Part shown: positions 24,471-36,700 of the stretch, piece after piece
Position numbering within the stretch: position 1 is the stretch's first letter
How the letters are laid out: every line of letters starts with the position of its first letter
Assembly (NCBI RefSeq): GCF_028640845.1
Contig: NC_080539.1
Coordinates: 182,169,459-182,233,458, forward strand
From: Ahaetulla prasina
Lineage: Eukaryota > Chordata > Lepidosauria > Squamata > Colubridae
Direction of reading: 5' to 3'
Length of the DNA stretch: 64,000 nucleotides
Made by a program: the position numbers and the translations under genes
Notes under the pieces: generated by a model
Database searches by the model: none
What the model was told of the DNA's origin: nothing
Seen by the model: the letters and a program-made list of their open reading frames with translations, nothing else

Positions 24471-24670
24471 GAGAGGCAGTTGGTGTAGTGGTTAAGGCAT
24501 CAGGTAGAAACTGGGAGACTGTGAATTCCAGTCCCAGTTTACACCTTATGCCCAAAGGTGACCTTGGGCCAGTCACTCAATCCTAGGCAATGGCAAACTA
24601 TTTCTGAAAAACGTCACCAAGAACATTGCAGTGACTTGTCCACACAGTCTCTGAGAATAAGACCCAAATG
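24471..24670 (+). mobile_element. tRNA-derived SINE, plus strand
   Basis: GTTGGTGTAGTGGTTAAGGC is the A-box region, then GAATTCCAGTCCC near the B-box, then GGTGACCTTGGGCCAGTCAC as the conserved middle, and CAATGGCAAACTATTTCTGA towards the 3' end. It is related to 55251-55478 and, by the middle block, to 4955-5153. Confidence -1.
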
Positions 24671-24689
24671 AACAGAAGGGGGGAAACCC

Positions 24690-24916
24690 CATTGGTGTTA
24701 TTCAGCCGGTTCTATCTGGTTCAGGTGAACCGGTAGCAGTGGCTGTGGGAGGCTCCGCCCACCCTCCCGCATGTCATCACGTCCCGTTTTTGACGCTCTG
24801 TGCATCTGCAGAAGGTCTTGCGCATGCACAGAGGAGTCACGCACAAGCGAAGCACACACGCATGCACACACTCACATTTTCGAACTGATAGCAAAGGTAC
24901 ATCAATACCACCCCTG
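24690..24916 (+). mobile_element. hAT-like MITE, copy of the 15452 family
   Basis: It runs from ATTGGTGTTATTCAGCCGGT to TACCACCCCTG with a GC-rich core (GGCTCCGCCCACCCTCCC). The duplication is too decayed to be certain. Confidence -1.
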
Positions 24917-26157
24917 GAAAAATCCTATAAGTAGTTCACATATTACATGGGATTTTAAAAAAATGAGTTTCTTTCATTTTTGGTGGGAATGCAATTTGGT
25001 CTCAAAATTTTGAAAGTGGTATTTAATGAAAAACTCTAACTAAAACAACCAAATCTTGTACAGGAAAGAATGCTTATCAAATGTAGACTTATTACATGTA
25101 TTTGATGAAGTTACAAAGCAAGAACGCTATGGTTTACTAATTTTTAATAATAAAGTCAGTCATTGCCTATAAATGGAAATATCTGGATAATGTTTCACTT
25201 GAAGTTAAACAAGTCTTTCACTAAATGAGATTTGCCTGATTCCTCTGAGATCTCCAATAAAATTCATGTATTAAAAAAAAGAGAAAATGAAAATTCAAGA
25301 TTTATTGTATTTATTTATCAGGATTGACAGGATTTCAGTGTATTTTTAAATGACAAAAGTAATATCTATCAGGACTAACTTAGTCAAATCTAAGTCCTGA
25401 AAAATGTAACCGTATATTTTAGTAGTGTTAACTGTGAAGTTAAGAAACGTTTTCTTAACTTTTTAGAAAAACCATCAAATGATTTGGGTTTCTTTAAGGG
25501 AGAACACATAAGACCATATCTTTTATAAAAAGTGGACAGATGGGGAAAGTTAAAGACAAAGAATATAAACCTGATTTAATAAGATTCTTTATTTTCCCTA
25601 CATTTGAAACATCTATCATAAAAATTAATGGAATATACTGTATGAGCATGCATATGGGGCACATTTCACCTCTGGAATGAGATTTGTTTAAGAAATTCTT
25701 ACATTGGCATCGTATTCATCATCTTTCGGTATATCATCTTGGTTATCATAAATGCTGAAAATCTACTTTTGCATGGATATCCTGAATGAAAAGATAGTAG
25801 GAACCACAAAACTCTTTTTTTCTTTAAAAGCTCTTATTCTCTGTGAACTCCAGTAATAAAAAGAAAAAGACATCTTCTTGTCTCTTCTTTTTCCTATGGT
25901 TCTTGGGGGAATACTAGTTTCTTTAAAAATATGTGGAACACCAGTATTTTCAAAGTATGAAAGTGACTGGTACAATTATGGAGTGGTACAGCCTTGTACT
26001 AAAAAAAAAAGCTCTCTGGGAACAAAACTGCTGTTTAAAAAAAGCTGGCCGAGAACAAAATCGTGATTTAAAAAAGCTCTCACAGAACAAAATTTTGATT
26101 CAAATACTTTGAAGTGGATTTTGAACCAACAATCCTTACATATCAGGCCTTACGTAT
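24917..26157. other. No recognisable gene or repeat
   Basis: AT-rich, nothing supported. Confidence -1.
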
Positions 26158-26421
26158 GGGCCTCTGGTGGCTCAACAGACTAAACAGTCTGTTATTAACA
26201 TAGCTGCTTGCAATTACTGCAAGTTCAAGTCCCACCAGGCCCAAGGTTGACTCAGCCTTCCATCCTTTATAAGGTAGGTAAAATGAGGATCCAGATTGTT
26301 GGGGACAATAAAAGCTGACTTTGAATATAATATACAAATAGATGAAGACTATTGCTTAACACAGTGTAAGCCGCCCTGAGTCTTCGGAGAAGGGCGGGAT
26401 ATAAATTTAAAAAAAAAAAAA
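26158..26421 (+). mobile_element. tRNA-derived SINE, plus strand, full length
   Basis: The head CCTCTGGTGGCTCAACAGAC is followed by the B-box-like AGTTCAAGTCCC, the body AAGGTTGACTCAGCCTTCCA, and the tail TAAGCCGCCCTGAGTCTTCG then GAGAAGGGCGGGATATAAAT plus A-rich end. It is the plus-strand twin of 18571-18832. Confidence -1.
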
Positions 26422-26550
26422 GATTAGGGCAACTGATCTAAGCAGGGTTAATGTTCATTCCTTTGCAAAGTAGCCAGCTAGACCTAGCCTATAAAGTGTT
26501 CCAGCCCAAACAAACAAGGAGATTTAAGGCAACATAAGAGAAAAGGACTA

Positions 26551-26828
26551 CAGGTAGTCCTTGAATAATGACCACTCATTCAGTGGCCATTCAAAGTATG
26601 ACAGTGCTGAAAAAGATTTACAATTGTTTCTTGAACTTGTGGCATCCTCATGGTCACATGATTGTGATTTGGACATTTGACAACCAGTGCACATGTACAA
26701 CAGTCAGCCAGGTGTTGTCATTTGTGACCTTCACAACTGGCGTCCAACAAGCAAAGTCAATGAGATTGACATGACATCATGCTTAATGATGTCCATAATT
26801 TGTCTAATGACCATAGCCAGGACTGATA
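26551..26828. mobile_element. TA-flanked MITE, copy 1
   Basis: It starts CAGGTAGTCCTTGAATAATG after a TA dinucleotide, with internal stretches matching copies at 56827 and 61896 (for example CATCCTCATGGTCACATGAT). The 3' inverted end is decayed. Family assigned by copies, not by transposase. Confidence -1.
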
Positions 26829-27975
26829 TAATAACAGAGTAACACAGTAGGAAGGGACCTTGGAGATCTTCTAGTCCAACACTCTACTCAAGCAGGAGAC
26901 CTATACCATTTCAGGTAAATGACTATCCAATCCCAATTTAAAAACCTCCAGTGATGGAGCACCCACAACTTCTGAAGGCAAGCTGTTCTGATTAATTGTT
27001 CTCACTGTCAGGAAATTTCTCTTTAGCTCTAGGTTGGATCTCTCCTTCATATGTTTCCATCTGTTGCTTCTTTTTCTGCGTTCAGGTGCTTTGGAGAATA
27101 GGTTGACTCACTCCTCTTTGTAGCAGCCCCTGAGATAGTGGAAGACTGCTATCTTGTCACTCCTAATCCTTCTCTTCATTAGACTAGACTTGCTCGATTC
27201 CTGCAACTCTTCTTAGCCCCCCCCCCGTCTCCAAATAATCTTCGTTGCTCTTCTCTGCACTCTTTCTAGAGCCTCAACACCTTTTTTGTACTGTGGTAAC
27301 CAAAACTGGATGCAGTATCCAAGTGTGGTCTTACCTAGGCATTATAAAGTGGGGCTAACACTTCATTTGAGCTTGATTCTATTCCTCTCTTAATGCAACC
27401 TAGGACTGTGTTGGCTTTTTCAGTGGGATGCAGCATACTTCTGACTCATATTTAAGTGGTTGTCCATTAGGTCTCCTAGCTCCCTCTCACACTTACTGCT
27501 ATTGAACCAAATACCACCTATTATATAACTGTGCATTTGTTTTTTCTTGTCTAAATATAAAACCTTGCTTTTCTCACCAGTCAATTTCATTTTGTTAGAT
27601 TGGGCCCAGTGTACAAGTCTGTCAAAATCCCTTTGGATCTTGAACCTATCTTCTGGAATGTCAGCTATTCCCGCCAGCTTGGTATCATCTGAAAATTTGA
27701 TGAATTCCCCTTTTATCCCCTCATCTAAACCATTTATTAAGATGTTGAAGACTACTGTGTCTAAGACAGAACCTTGGGGTATCCCACTGTATAATTCCAT
27801 TAATGCACATGCAGTTTTATTAAGAACTACAAATTCATTTTGGTTAGTTAGCCCATTAAGAGTCTCTCTGATTGTGATATTGTTTGTCCTACATTTTTTA
27901 TTTTATTTTACCAGGTAGTAGGTTGTGGTCTACTTTGTCAAATTCCTTACTGAGGTCCAACCAAGTTATCAGTCC
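26829..27975 (-). mobile_element. CR1 LINE, antisense, with RT fragment
   Basis: The 3' end is AATAACAGAGTAACACAGTA then GGAAGGGACCTTGGAG. Minus-strand translation at 27800-27420 gives SGIPQGSVLDTVVFNILING, then IKFSDDTKLAGIADI, then VLYLDKKKQMHSYI. Here the catalytic FADD of reverse transcriptase is FSDD. The 126-codon segment is open, but the flanks are frame-broken, so the copy is inactive. Confidence -1.
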
Positions 27976-28524
27976 CAATTGCAGTTGTTAAGGTCTATCT
28001 GTACTTTCAATCTGCAGCAGGAAGACATATTCAGAGATTTGTGATGGAAAATGAGTAAAGGCAACAGACCCAAGGCTGGACACCCCTCTCAGTTATGGTA
28101 GGCTCCTGCAATTGTTCCAGAACTTGGTTTAAATTAAGTTTCAAATATATCTGGTGCCTGTATGAAACCTCAAGGCATGCACTTTCCCTTTCAGCCCCCA
28201 AGCAAGATGCAAAATATGATCTTCAGTGCTAGCCTGGAGATCAGTATTGTATATAAAGCACAAATGGCACAGAAGAGAGGGGTGAGAGTGACCCATCAGA
28301 CTCCCAAAATATTAGTTCCAGAGTAGGCCAGTTCAGATGGAGAAAATAGTCAGCTGGCAGAATAGAGCTGGTTACTACCTAGAAAATAATCTGCAGCTCC
28401 ACTACAGACCCCAACTCACTAAGGACAACATAGTGATTAACTTAGGATTTCTTCTTATTTTTTCCAGATCTTTTTCCGTGTTTAATATTTTTCAAAGGCA
28501 ATTGCTCTTACTGTCACATTAAAC
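27976..28524. other. No recognisable gene or repeat
   Basis: Mostly unremarkable sequence; nothing supported. Confidence -1.
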
Positions 28525-28622
28525 CAAGGTTTCTCAATCCTAGCACCTTTAAGCAAAGTGGCTGGGAAGTTCTGGGAGTTAAAGTCCACATATCTTAACG
28601 TTTCCAAGCTTGAGGAACTCTG
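28525..28622. mobile_element. Short hAT-like MITE, TTTCTCAA family
   Basis: CAAGGTTTCTCAATCCTAGC and GCTTGAGGAACTCTG form diverged inverted ends around AGTTCTGGGAGTTAAAGTCC. The family also appears at 53537-54029. Flanking duplication CATTAAAC/CCTTAAGA is weak. Confidence -1.
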
Positions 28623-30566
28623 CCTTAAGAACATGAAATTAAAAGGCTGAGAATTTCTATAGTAAGACAGAACAATCGTTTGCATAATTTGACTTAAAAT
28701 TTTATTTTTTACTAAAATCTTGAGAACAGCTGAATTCAGATGCAAAATGATAGTTTTATACATCTAAATATTTTAAACCAAGTTAGAGAGCATCAAGGAC
28801 TCCATAGTTCAAGACTGAGCTACAAATATTCTCTTCAATTGTTGTGTAAAAGTTTAATTGTGTGTGTGGGGGGGGTGTCTTTTATGAAGGTTTTACTATG
28901 ATTGTTTTGGTTTTTCTTACAGTGGATGCTTTGTTCTGTATTATTGTTTCAAATCCTCTAGAAGGATCTCACTGAAAACAATGAAAACAACACTTTGCTT
29001 GGGAGGCCATGGTGTTTTTTCACAACACTCTTTTATTCCCCATCCCAACTCAGAAATACATTATTCTTGGCTGTTAATTACTAACAATCTGGCAAAAGAG
29101 CATTTTCCTCAGCAGCTGTTCTTACAAATGAACCCAAATTACTATGAATCTTCAGGAGATTTATACTCTTCTCCAAGCATTCTCAGTTTATGACTGGCAT
29201 GACCAATGAAAGCCACCTGCACTGAATTTTCGGGTCTAACATGAGTTGTTACTATTACTATTCTCATTTCATCTTAATTTCTGAACTGTTTCTCTTTGAA
29301 TCTCAATTTCTGATTGAGATTTATGACTCTGTTTTTCTATTTTGGGAGGACAGCTTAATAAAGTAGCATTCCTGAGTTCCTTGTAGTATTTATTTTCTAA
29401 CCTGGCCTACCTCAGAAGGATAACCAAAATATATTTTGGGGAAAAAAACAATTTTCAAAATTCAAAGATCTCCCTTGCAGATTTCTCATGCTCCTTTTTC
29501 TGCAAAAATTTCAATAATTATCAGGAAAAAATGCTTCCACAAAGTTGTTTCATAGCGCTATGTGATCTGTATTGCAAAACTCCAAGTAACAACTAGAGGG
29601 CAGTAAAGGAGTGCAGAATACTTGATACTGCCATCTAACTATCATCCACATTTTTGCAGTTCAGACTTGATAGTCTAAGACAGAAGCTACTACATAAAGG
29701 AACCTTATCCAGAGCACTAACGCTCCCTGAAAAAGCACCCTTTTTCATTTTTTTTTCAGAATGCCTCTGCTCCTTGAATCTGAACTTCAGCCTGACCTAA
29801 AACAATTAAAGAAATGAAACTTTTCATCCCACATTAACTCTCTTTCTGTTTCTGTCTTCTTAGAGGCAGAGGTCTCCTCTATGGAAATGCAGGTTGCCTC
29901 TGCATCTTTAGATTAGCAGCTCCCTGTCCCAAATCTGCAGAAGCACTACTGCACTCTCTGAGTGGGGAAGTTCTGTATTGGGGCTTAACTTATAAAAGCC
30001 AGCCTTGTCTCTCATTCCAGTTTTGTCCCAGAAGGCCTTTTCCAGTGGCCAGAATGCCAGTGAGAAAAAAAAGGAAGCTGTAGGGCCAAACTTACATTCT
30101 CAGAGCTGCATTTTTTAAAAAAATGAACAGACGGACAGTTGGGGAGATAGATGATAGATAGATAGACAGATGATAGACATGATATATCATTACATAAAAA
30201 TACTTTGAAGTCTTTTTAAGTCAGCCTTCAAAAATGTTGTTTGGCTGATCTGCAGTAGATGAAGTTTTTGCTGCTGCCAAAGCAGCTTGGCAAGAAGAGG
30301 AAGCAGAGTTCTAAAAAAGGATAATTAAGATACAGGCGCTCAATGTACCCTTCTCATATTTCCTGTTTTAATAGAGGATGGATGATATTCATGCAACAAG
30401 AAGCATTCAGCCAATTCCATTATTGCAAACCCAGGAGAATCTGAAGGAACAGCTATTTATCCAGGACAATTTAAAAGAACAACCTGAGAGCCTTAAAAAT
30501 AAAATTGACCTGGATTCTAGAAGCATTTCCATCTATGCTGTTATTAAATAGCATATTCAGGTCGTT
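28623..30566. other. No gene seen; CTCF-like motif pair and short tandem repeats
   Basis: It contains CAACTAGAGGGCAG at 29590-29603 (13 of 14 positions of the CTCF core) and an opposing but weaker CTGCCATCTA at 29628-29638. A GATA/GATG run lies at 30144-30183. The remainder is AT-rich with nothing recognised. Confidence -1.
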
Positions 30567-31205
30567 ATATTTATTTTATTTTATTTATTTATTTATTTTG
30601 TCAAGCATGTATTTTATGACAGATACAAGTATAAATACATGTAAAGGATATGAAAAAAAGGGAACATTAGGACAGGGATGGTAGGCAGGCTGGTGTGCTT
30701 ATGCACACCCCTTACAGACCTCTTAGGAATGGGGTGAGGTTTACAATAGACAGTCTAAGGTTAAAGTTTTGGGATTTGGGGAAGAAACCAGAGTCAGGTA
30801 GTGCATTCCAGGCATTGACCACTCTGTTACCGAAGTCGTATTTTCTGCAGTCTAGTTTGGATCAGTTTACCATGAGTTTGTATCTATTGTGTGCTCTTGT
30901 ATTGTTTTGGCTGAAGCTGAAGTATTCATTGGCTGGTAAGACATTGTAGCAGATGATTTTTATGCTTAGGTCAGACCGAAGACAGCAAAGTTTTAAGTTG
31001 TCTAAGCCCAAAATTTCGAGTCTGGTGGCATAAGGTATTTTGTTGCAAGCAGCGGAGTGGAGGACTCTTCTTGAGAAATATCTCTGGACTCATTCAATTG
31101 TATTAATGTCCAATATGCAGTGTGGGCTGTATTCAAGAATTGGTCTGGCAAAAGTTTTGTATGCTCTAGTTTGCAGTTCAATATTACCGGAGAAGAAGCT
31201 ACGCT
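30567..31205 (-). mobile_element. LINE 3' end, CR1/L3-like family, antisense
   Basis: From the (TTTA)n tail, the blocks GGATGGTAGGCAGGCTGGTG, TTACAGACCTCTTAGGAATG, AAGTCGTATTTTCTGCAGTC and AAGCCCAAAATTTCGAGTCT correspond to 41671-42310. The 5' end is truncated at about 31205, with no RT core present. The 31040-31456 frame crosses this boundary and is not a gene. Confidence -1.
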
Positions 31206-33518
31206 TACAGTATATATATGTTATATACTTTTACACTTTCTTCCCCTTCCTCATTTTTATTTTTGATTTGCTTTTCTGTACATTTAGGACACGTATATAT
31301 GTTTCTAAGTTAGGTTTTGCGTGTTATCAGCATTTTAGATACATAAAAACAATGAATCTACACAATCTGGGAAACTTTGAGGAGACTTCAACCTTTTCTT
31401 CTAATCTTCTGGTTCATTCTCTTTCTGTTCTGCCCATCAGCATTCTTTGGCCATAATGGCCTAAACATGGATACATAATTATATTATTTTAGTTACTATA
31501 AATTAGATACCTGATCGGCTGACCAAAACATTGATTGCACCTGTGTGAGTTCTATTAAATATCGTTATATGCATTGATATGTGATTAGGACACGATGATA
31601 TCAGTGAAGAATATTGGTCAGAAAAACAGTATATTGCAACAGTTTGAGGAGAGCATGTTCAACTGCAATCAGAAGATAATTGGTTTTGTTCCTTCTTTAT
31701 ATAATGGAAGCAGGAAAGCTGACCTTCAAGTAACAAAGCAGGACAGGCCATAATCCTCATAAACAAATTGAAGCCAAGCTGTAATCTTACAGCAGAACAT
31801 CTGGCCCTCCATTTTGTCCATGACAAGGTGACATGATCTCAGAGAAACTCCCACAGGGGAATTCCACTCTCAGCCTGTCCTAGCAAATGGAAAGAAAAAC
31901 GAGAACGCCCTCAATAATAAACTAAAACAATCCAAAGTGAGGAGCAGTAGAACTGCAAAGAGATCTAAATCACAAGTGGCTATTGAACTATTATTTCAAA
32001 AGAAATTGGAAATGATGTAGAAAGAATTCATAACTGTAACCATTCATTTTGTCTTTGAAGAATGGCATTTCTGTGTCCTGTAACTGTGCACAAGCTATAT
32101 AATAGGCTTCTTTGACTAGAAGAACAACTCATTATAAGCGCAGATTTTAAGGGTTTTTGCTGAATGGAATTATCCATCTATGACTAAGAATACATTTTTG
32201 CCTCATTATAAAACTCAGCAAAAATAGTTTAAATGTATTAGTTAAAAAAGAGATAAACTCACTTTTCAAATAGTACTCATTTGGATTTGTCTGATTTTTG
32301 TTTATATACAAGAAAATATTTAAAAAGTACCTAAGCTTTTTATTAAAAAACTAAGCTCATCTAAAGCCCATAATACTATACTGAAGGAGAAAAATATGAG
32401 TTGAATATGTCACTGTGTATTTACAGGAGCAACTATCTAATATGAGACACCTCTGTCTATCTAGCAAATATGTTAAGGTAGATTATTTCAAAGAGGGTGT
32501 ATTAAATTAATATTGCATGCTGTATGAATGAATCAATGATATTTCTATCTGTAGATTTTTTTTTAACAATTAGACTGCTTTCTATTCTTTTCTCAGGAAT
32601 GATAGCCACAATTACCACCACCACCTACAATGTACGTGCAAGAAATACAGAAAAACACAATGATACAGAGAGGAATATTTAGCAATAAAAAGAACTAAAG
32701 CAGGCTGGTTTTGCATGTGGTTCTATTTCTCGGAAACTGTTTCTGAATCAGGCAAACCCTCTTACAACATGATAAATTGATATTAAAGAAGAAGGTTAAT
32801 AAAGTAGAAACCACAGATTACAGGCATGTTTTAGCCAGAGACATTTTACAGATTTTGAGAATGGAAATAACAATGGAATCAGAAGCAGCTTATGTACACC
32901 ATTTACAGTCAGATAGCCATGTATTTGTTCCCATCTTTTGGCTAGCAAAAAACATGCTAGCGTGAACTGTTTTGCCCTCATTGTTGATCCCTATTTTACT
33001 ACAAGAATGAGGCCAGTGTTTGGTTGTTTATAGATTTAATGAAGGACAAGTTAAGGGAAACAGTTGGTAAATACCTCATTGTGTCATCGTTTCAGAGATA
33101 TTTCCTTACCTAAACAGAGAAACAGAAAAAAGCCATGGGAGCATGAGTGACTTCTGACTTCCTGATGGTTTCCCCACTGAGTTTCTGGCTGGAAGCACCA
33201 AGAATCTTTCTTTCCTCCCTCCCTCCTTTCCCCCTTTCCTCCTTCCTTTCTGGATTTTTCCTATAGCCACTTATTCAGTCAGTAGTGATCTAAATGGAGC
33301 AAGAAATTTTAGTATTAATACCATTATTCTCCGTGGGTTGGAAGCATTGCTGCTGAAAAGCAATCTCCTAGAAGCACTTGCAAATAAGTATGAAAATGAA
33401 TATTTCAATTTCTTTCATTTGACTTTAGACATTGGAATGCCAGTACAAAAGTTCACTATTAACAGCCAGCTGTACTCTCCTTAGATGCCAATTCATTATT
33501 ATTCTCTACGTTAGGGTA
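31206..33518. other. No recognisable gene or repeat
   Basis: AT-rich; nothing supported. Confidence -1.
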
Positions 33519-33715
33519 CAGATAGTCCTCGACCTATGACCATTTAATTTAACAATCATTCAAAATTACAAGGGTTCTGAAAAAAGTGACTGGCATTTAA
33601 TGACCATCGCAAGAGGCCCCATGATCACATGATCAAAATTTGATGTTGACAACTGTTGTTGGCAACAAGCATGTAGTTACAATGGTTGCAGCATCCTAAA
33701 GTTTTGAGGTGGTGT
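33519..33715. mobile_element. TA-flanked MITE, copy 2 (3' truncated)
   Basis: CAGATAGTCCTCGACCTATG after a TA. Internal blocks match copies 1, 3 and 4, but the far inverted end is missing. Confidence -1.
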
Positions 33716-36700
33716 TACAAATCCAGGAGTCTAGTTTTTTTACCTAACCTGAAGATTGGTTACTGAACCAGACAAGGCTAACAATTGAAGAAATCCTACC
33801 CAAAACAAATCAGGTGAGGGCGAAACAAACTGATGTTGTTTTAGTAGCTATTGGGTTGCATCAAGTCTGCCAACCAAGCATACTGATCTAAAACACCATT
33901 GCATTTAGAAGGTGAGGCTACATTAGGATTCCCAAACTCTTCAGCTCATTAACTCTTTTATGAAGGCTTAAATTATTCTTCAACTCCCAAGCATTTATTA
34001 CATGAAAATAATTTAATAAATACTACTTTAATAATATTACAAATAAGAACAACACCAATGGATATTGACAACCCATCGACTCTTGGGGTTCATATTAATC
34101 ATTTTGGAGAATCTTGAGCTACTTTCACCATGCTTCAAACACAACTGTGGCATATGTATCTCCACAGTCTGAATGTATCACAATCTGATGTCTTAATAGA
34201 ATGACATGTGAAGGAAGGGGGTTAGCCTTTCCCCCCCAATGCCTCTTTCCTTAAAGAAACTATTCATCCTTTTGAAATCACAGATATCCATCCATTTCAT
34301 GGATGGGCAAGACCCACCTGTATATCAATCAATACCCCCGAGAGCCTCCTAGGAGCAATGTGGCAATGGCACTCCACAGGTAAGGCAAAGTTTCAACATA
34401 TCCACCAACATTCTCCTGCTATGTGCTAAAATATTTTGGAGATGCATCTTCTACCCATTGCAGCAGTATACAACTGATAACTTCTTTCTTGGCTTAATTT
34501 AGGCTGGTAGGACAGCCCACTGAAAATCATGATCTCATTGTTTCAGGCACACGTCATTTGAGATAATCTTTAAATTGTGCAACATGGAAATAATGAAGGA
34601 AGGAATGGGAAATGGTAAATTGCCAACAGTGGATCCATCCATTCCAATCACCCCATATATCAATGCAGAACCACCCTGGAGGCCCTCTGGAAGAATGCAG
34701 AGTGTTCATCCTCTGGAACGCAAAGTCTAAGCCTTTTTCCTTTATATTTGTTGCATTTGTAACTCCGTTTACTATCTATGAAAGGAACAAACAAACAAAT
34801 AAAAAGGAGGGAGTTAGTCATTTAACTCTAGAGTTATCCCTTCAGCCTATTACATAAAAATAGTCAGGATGAACATCCCCAGATTTTCCTAGGCAGAAGG
34901 AAAATGCATAATAGCGTCTGATATCAAACAGAAAATTCAGAAGTAAAAAAGCCAGGGAGGAAGGGAAAAATTAAGCCCTCTGCGGATGTTTGGCTTGACA
35001 GGATATGATAGGAGTGGCAGACATGGGCGGGGGGGGGGGGGAATCAGCAAGCCACCAGTTGGGAAAGGCAGAAGGATTTAAGGTAAAGCTTTTGTCAAAT
35101 ATTGACACAACAGTGTAACAGTAGAATCTTACATCTTCAAACTGGCAAGATAGTATTTGAGCATCCTTCTAAGTATGACTGTTGCAAGTCTTACAGAGAT
35201 AATGATTATGTTTTCAACCACACTGAGAGCTTTAAGAATTAAATTGTCATCCATCAATGCAGATACTCTGAGCAAACAAAAATTGCACTGGTGTGTTCTG
35301 GTCTTGGCTACCTATGAATGATAGAGTATGGGGTGGAAGGAACTAGATAGCAGGAACTAATTAAAAACAATCAAAAATAGTTATGGATTCCACATAGAAT
35401 CACTCTAGGTAACCTTGGGATGTAGCTTCATAATTTGCCTGCCTTTGGTTTTTCTATACAGTGAGAACAGTGAAATGTCTTCTGCAAAACATAAGACAGC
35501 ATTCCCTGGAGTAATGATGGGAAGGAACAGAACTCCAGAAAACAATTTCCTGTAGCCATGACTGACCAAATTCTTCCCATTCTCCATTTTCATCCTCCTC
35601 CACATTCTCATGCTATTTAATGGATATATGTGGGTCACTGGATAGAAAAGTATGTCTTACCTTATAGAAGCACATCCATCTTTACCAGCCCATGTAGGAC
35701 ATATAGAGAGAATCTTGTCCATATGTACACCTACCCTTTAACTGATTCCCCCCATCTCCAATTTACCACCAAATTATCCAGCGTGCCGTACAATCCCCAA
35801 TGGCACACAGATTTTCCAACAACCACTCTCCTTTGGACAGGGCAATTTCTTTTGAGCATACAATGTTTCTCTGTTATTGAATTGAGCTGCTACTTTTGCT
35901 TCCACTTTGAACCCACGTATATATAAGCTGCACCCGTAATAATTTTTTCATGCATAAATGTGCATTCATGTGCATATGCATATTCGCATCCATTCTGTTA
36001 AATGAAAAATACATGGTTTCAGAAGTGAAGCTGAATTCCTGTACTGTATAGCAGATTGAGCAAAAAAACATCCACAACCTTCTACTAGCTTGTTAAGAAG
36101 AGAAAAATCTAAGTATTACTGCACACTCAAACCATAGAGAGTCATCACAAAACTAGAAGGTCTAGTTTGCAACATTACATTAGAGAACTGTAATTTGATC
36201 TTAGTTGAGTTGTGACAGCCTCCTTTTTTTAAAAAAAATGATGTTTTGAGTTTATAGGCAATGCAGAAAACCACTGGTGAAGCTTTGAAGAAAGATTTCT
36301 ATTGTACATGAAAAAAACAACAGGGCTAATAGAAAATACCAATCTTCCTGACAGTGGCTGGAGCAGATGTTCTTAATGTTTAAAATGGTCACCATGAAAG
36401 AAATAACTTTAAAGGCCAATTGAAGAAATTAAATAGATAAGAATTGCCTTCAAATTATGCATACAAAAGGAGATTAATTGAAGTATTTGTAACAGAACTG
36501 AAACTACGAGTAAGTCTTGTGATGTAGGTATATTAACAAAATCTTTGATCAAAGACCAAATTGTGTGCAACTTAAAAACAAGACAGTGCAAGAATATGTA
36601 TTTAGAAAGGTGAATTTTCTCTAGAATAAAGCACCAGGAGTTGCTCACTCATATTTGAAAAATATGAAGGACATCAAAGATAATCCCCTGTACTGGTCAT

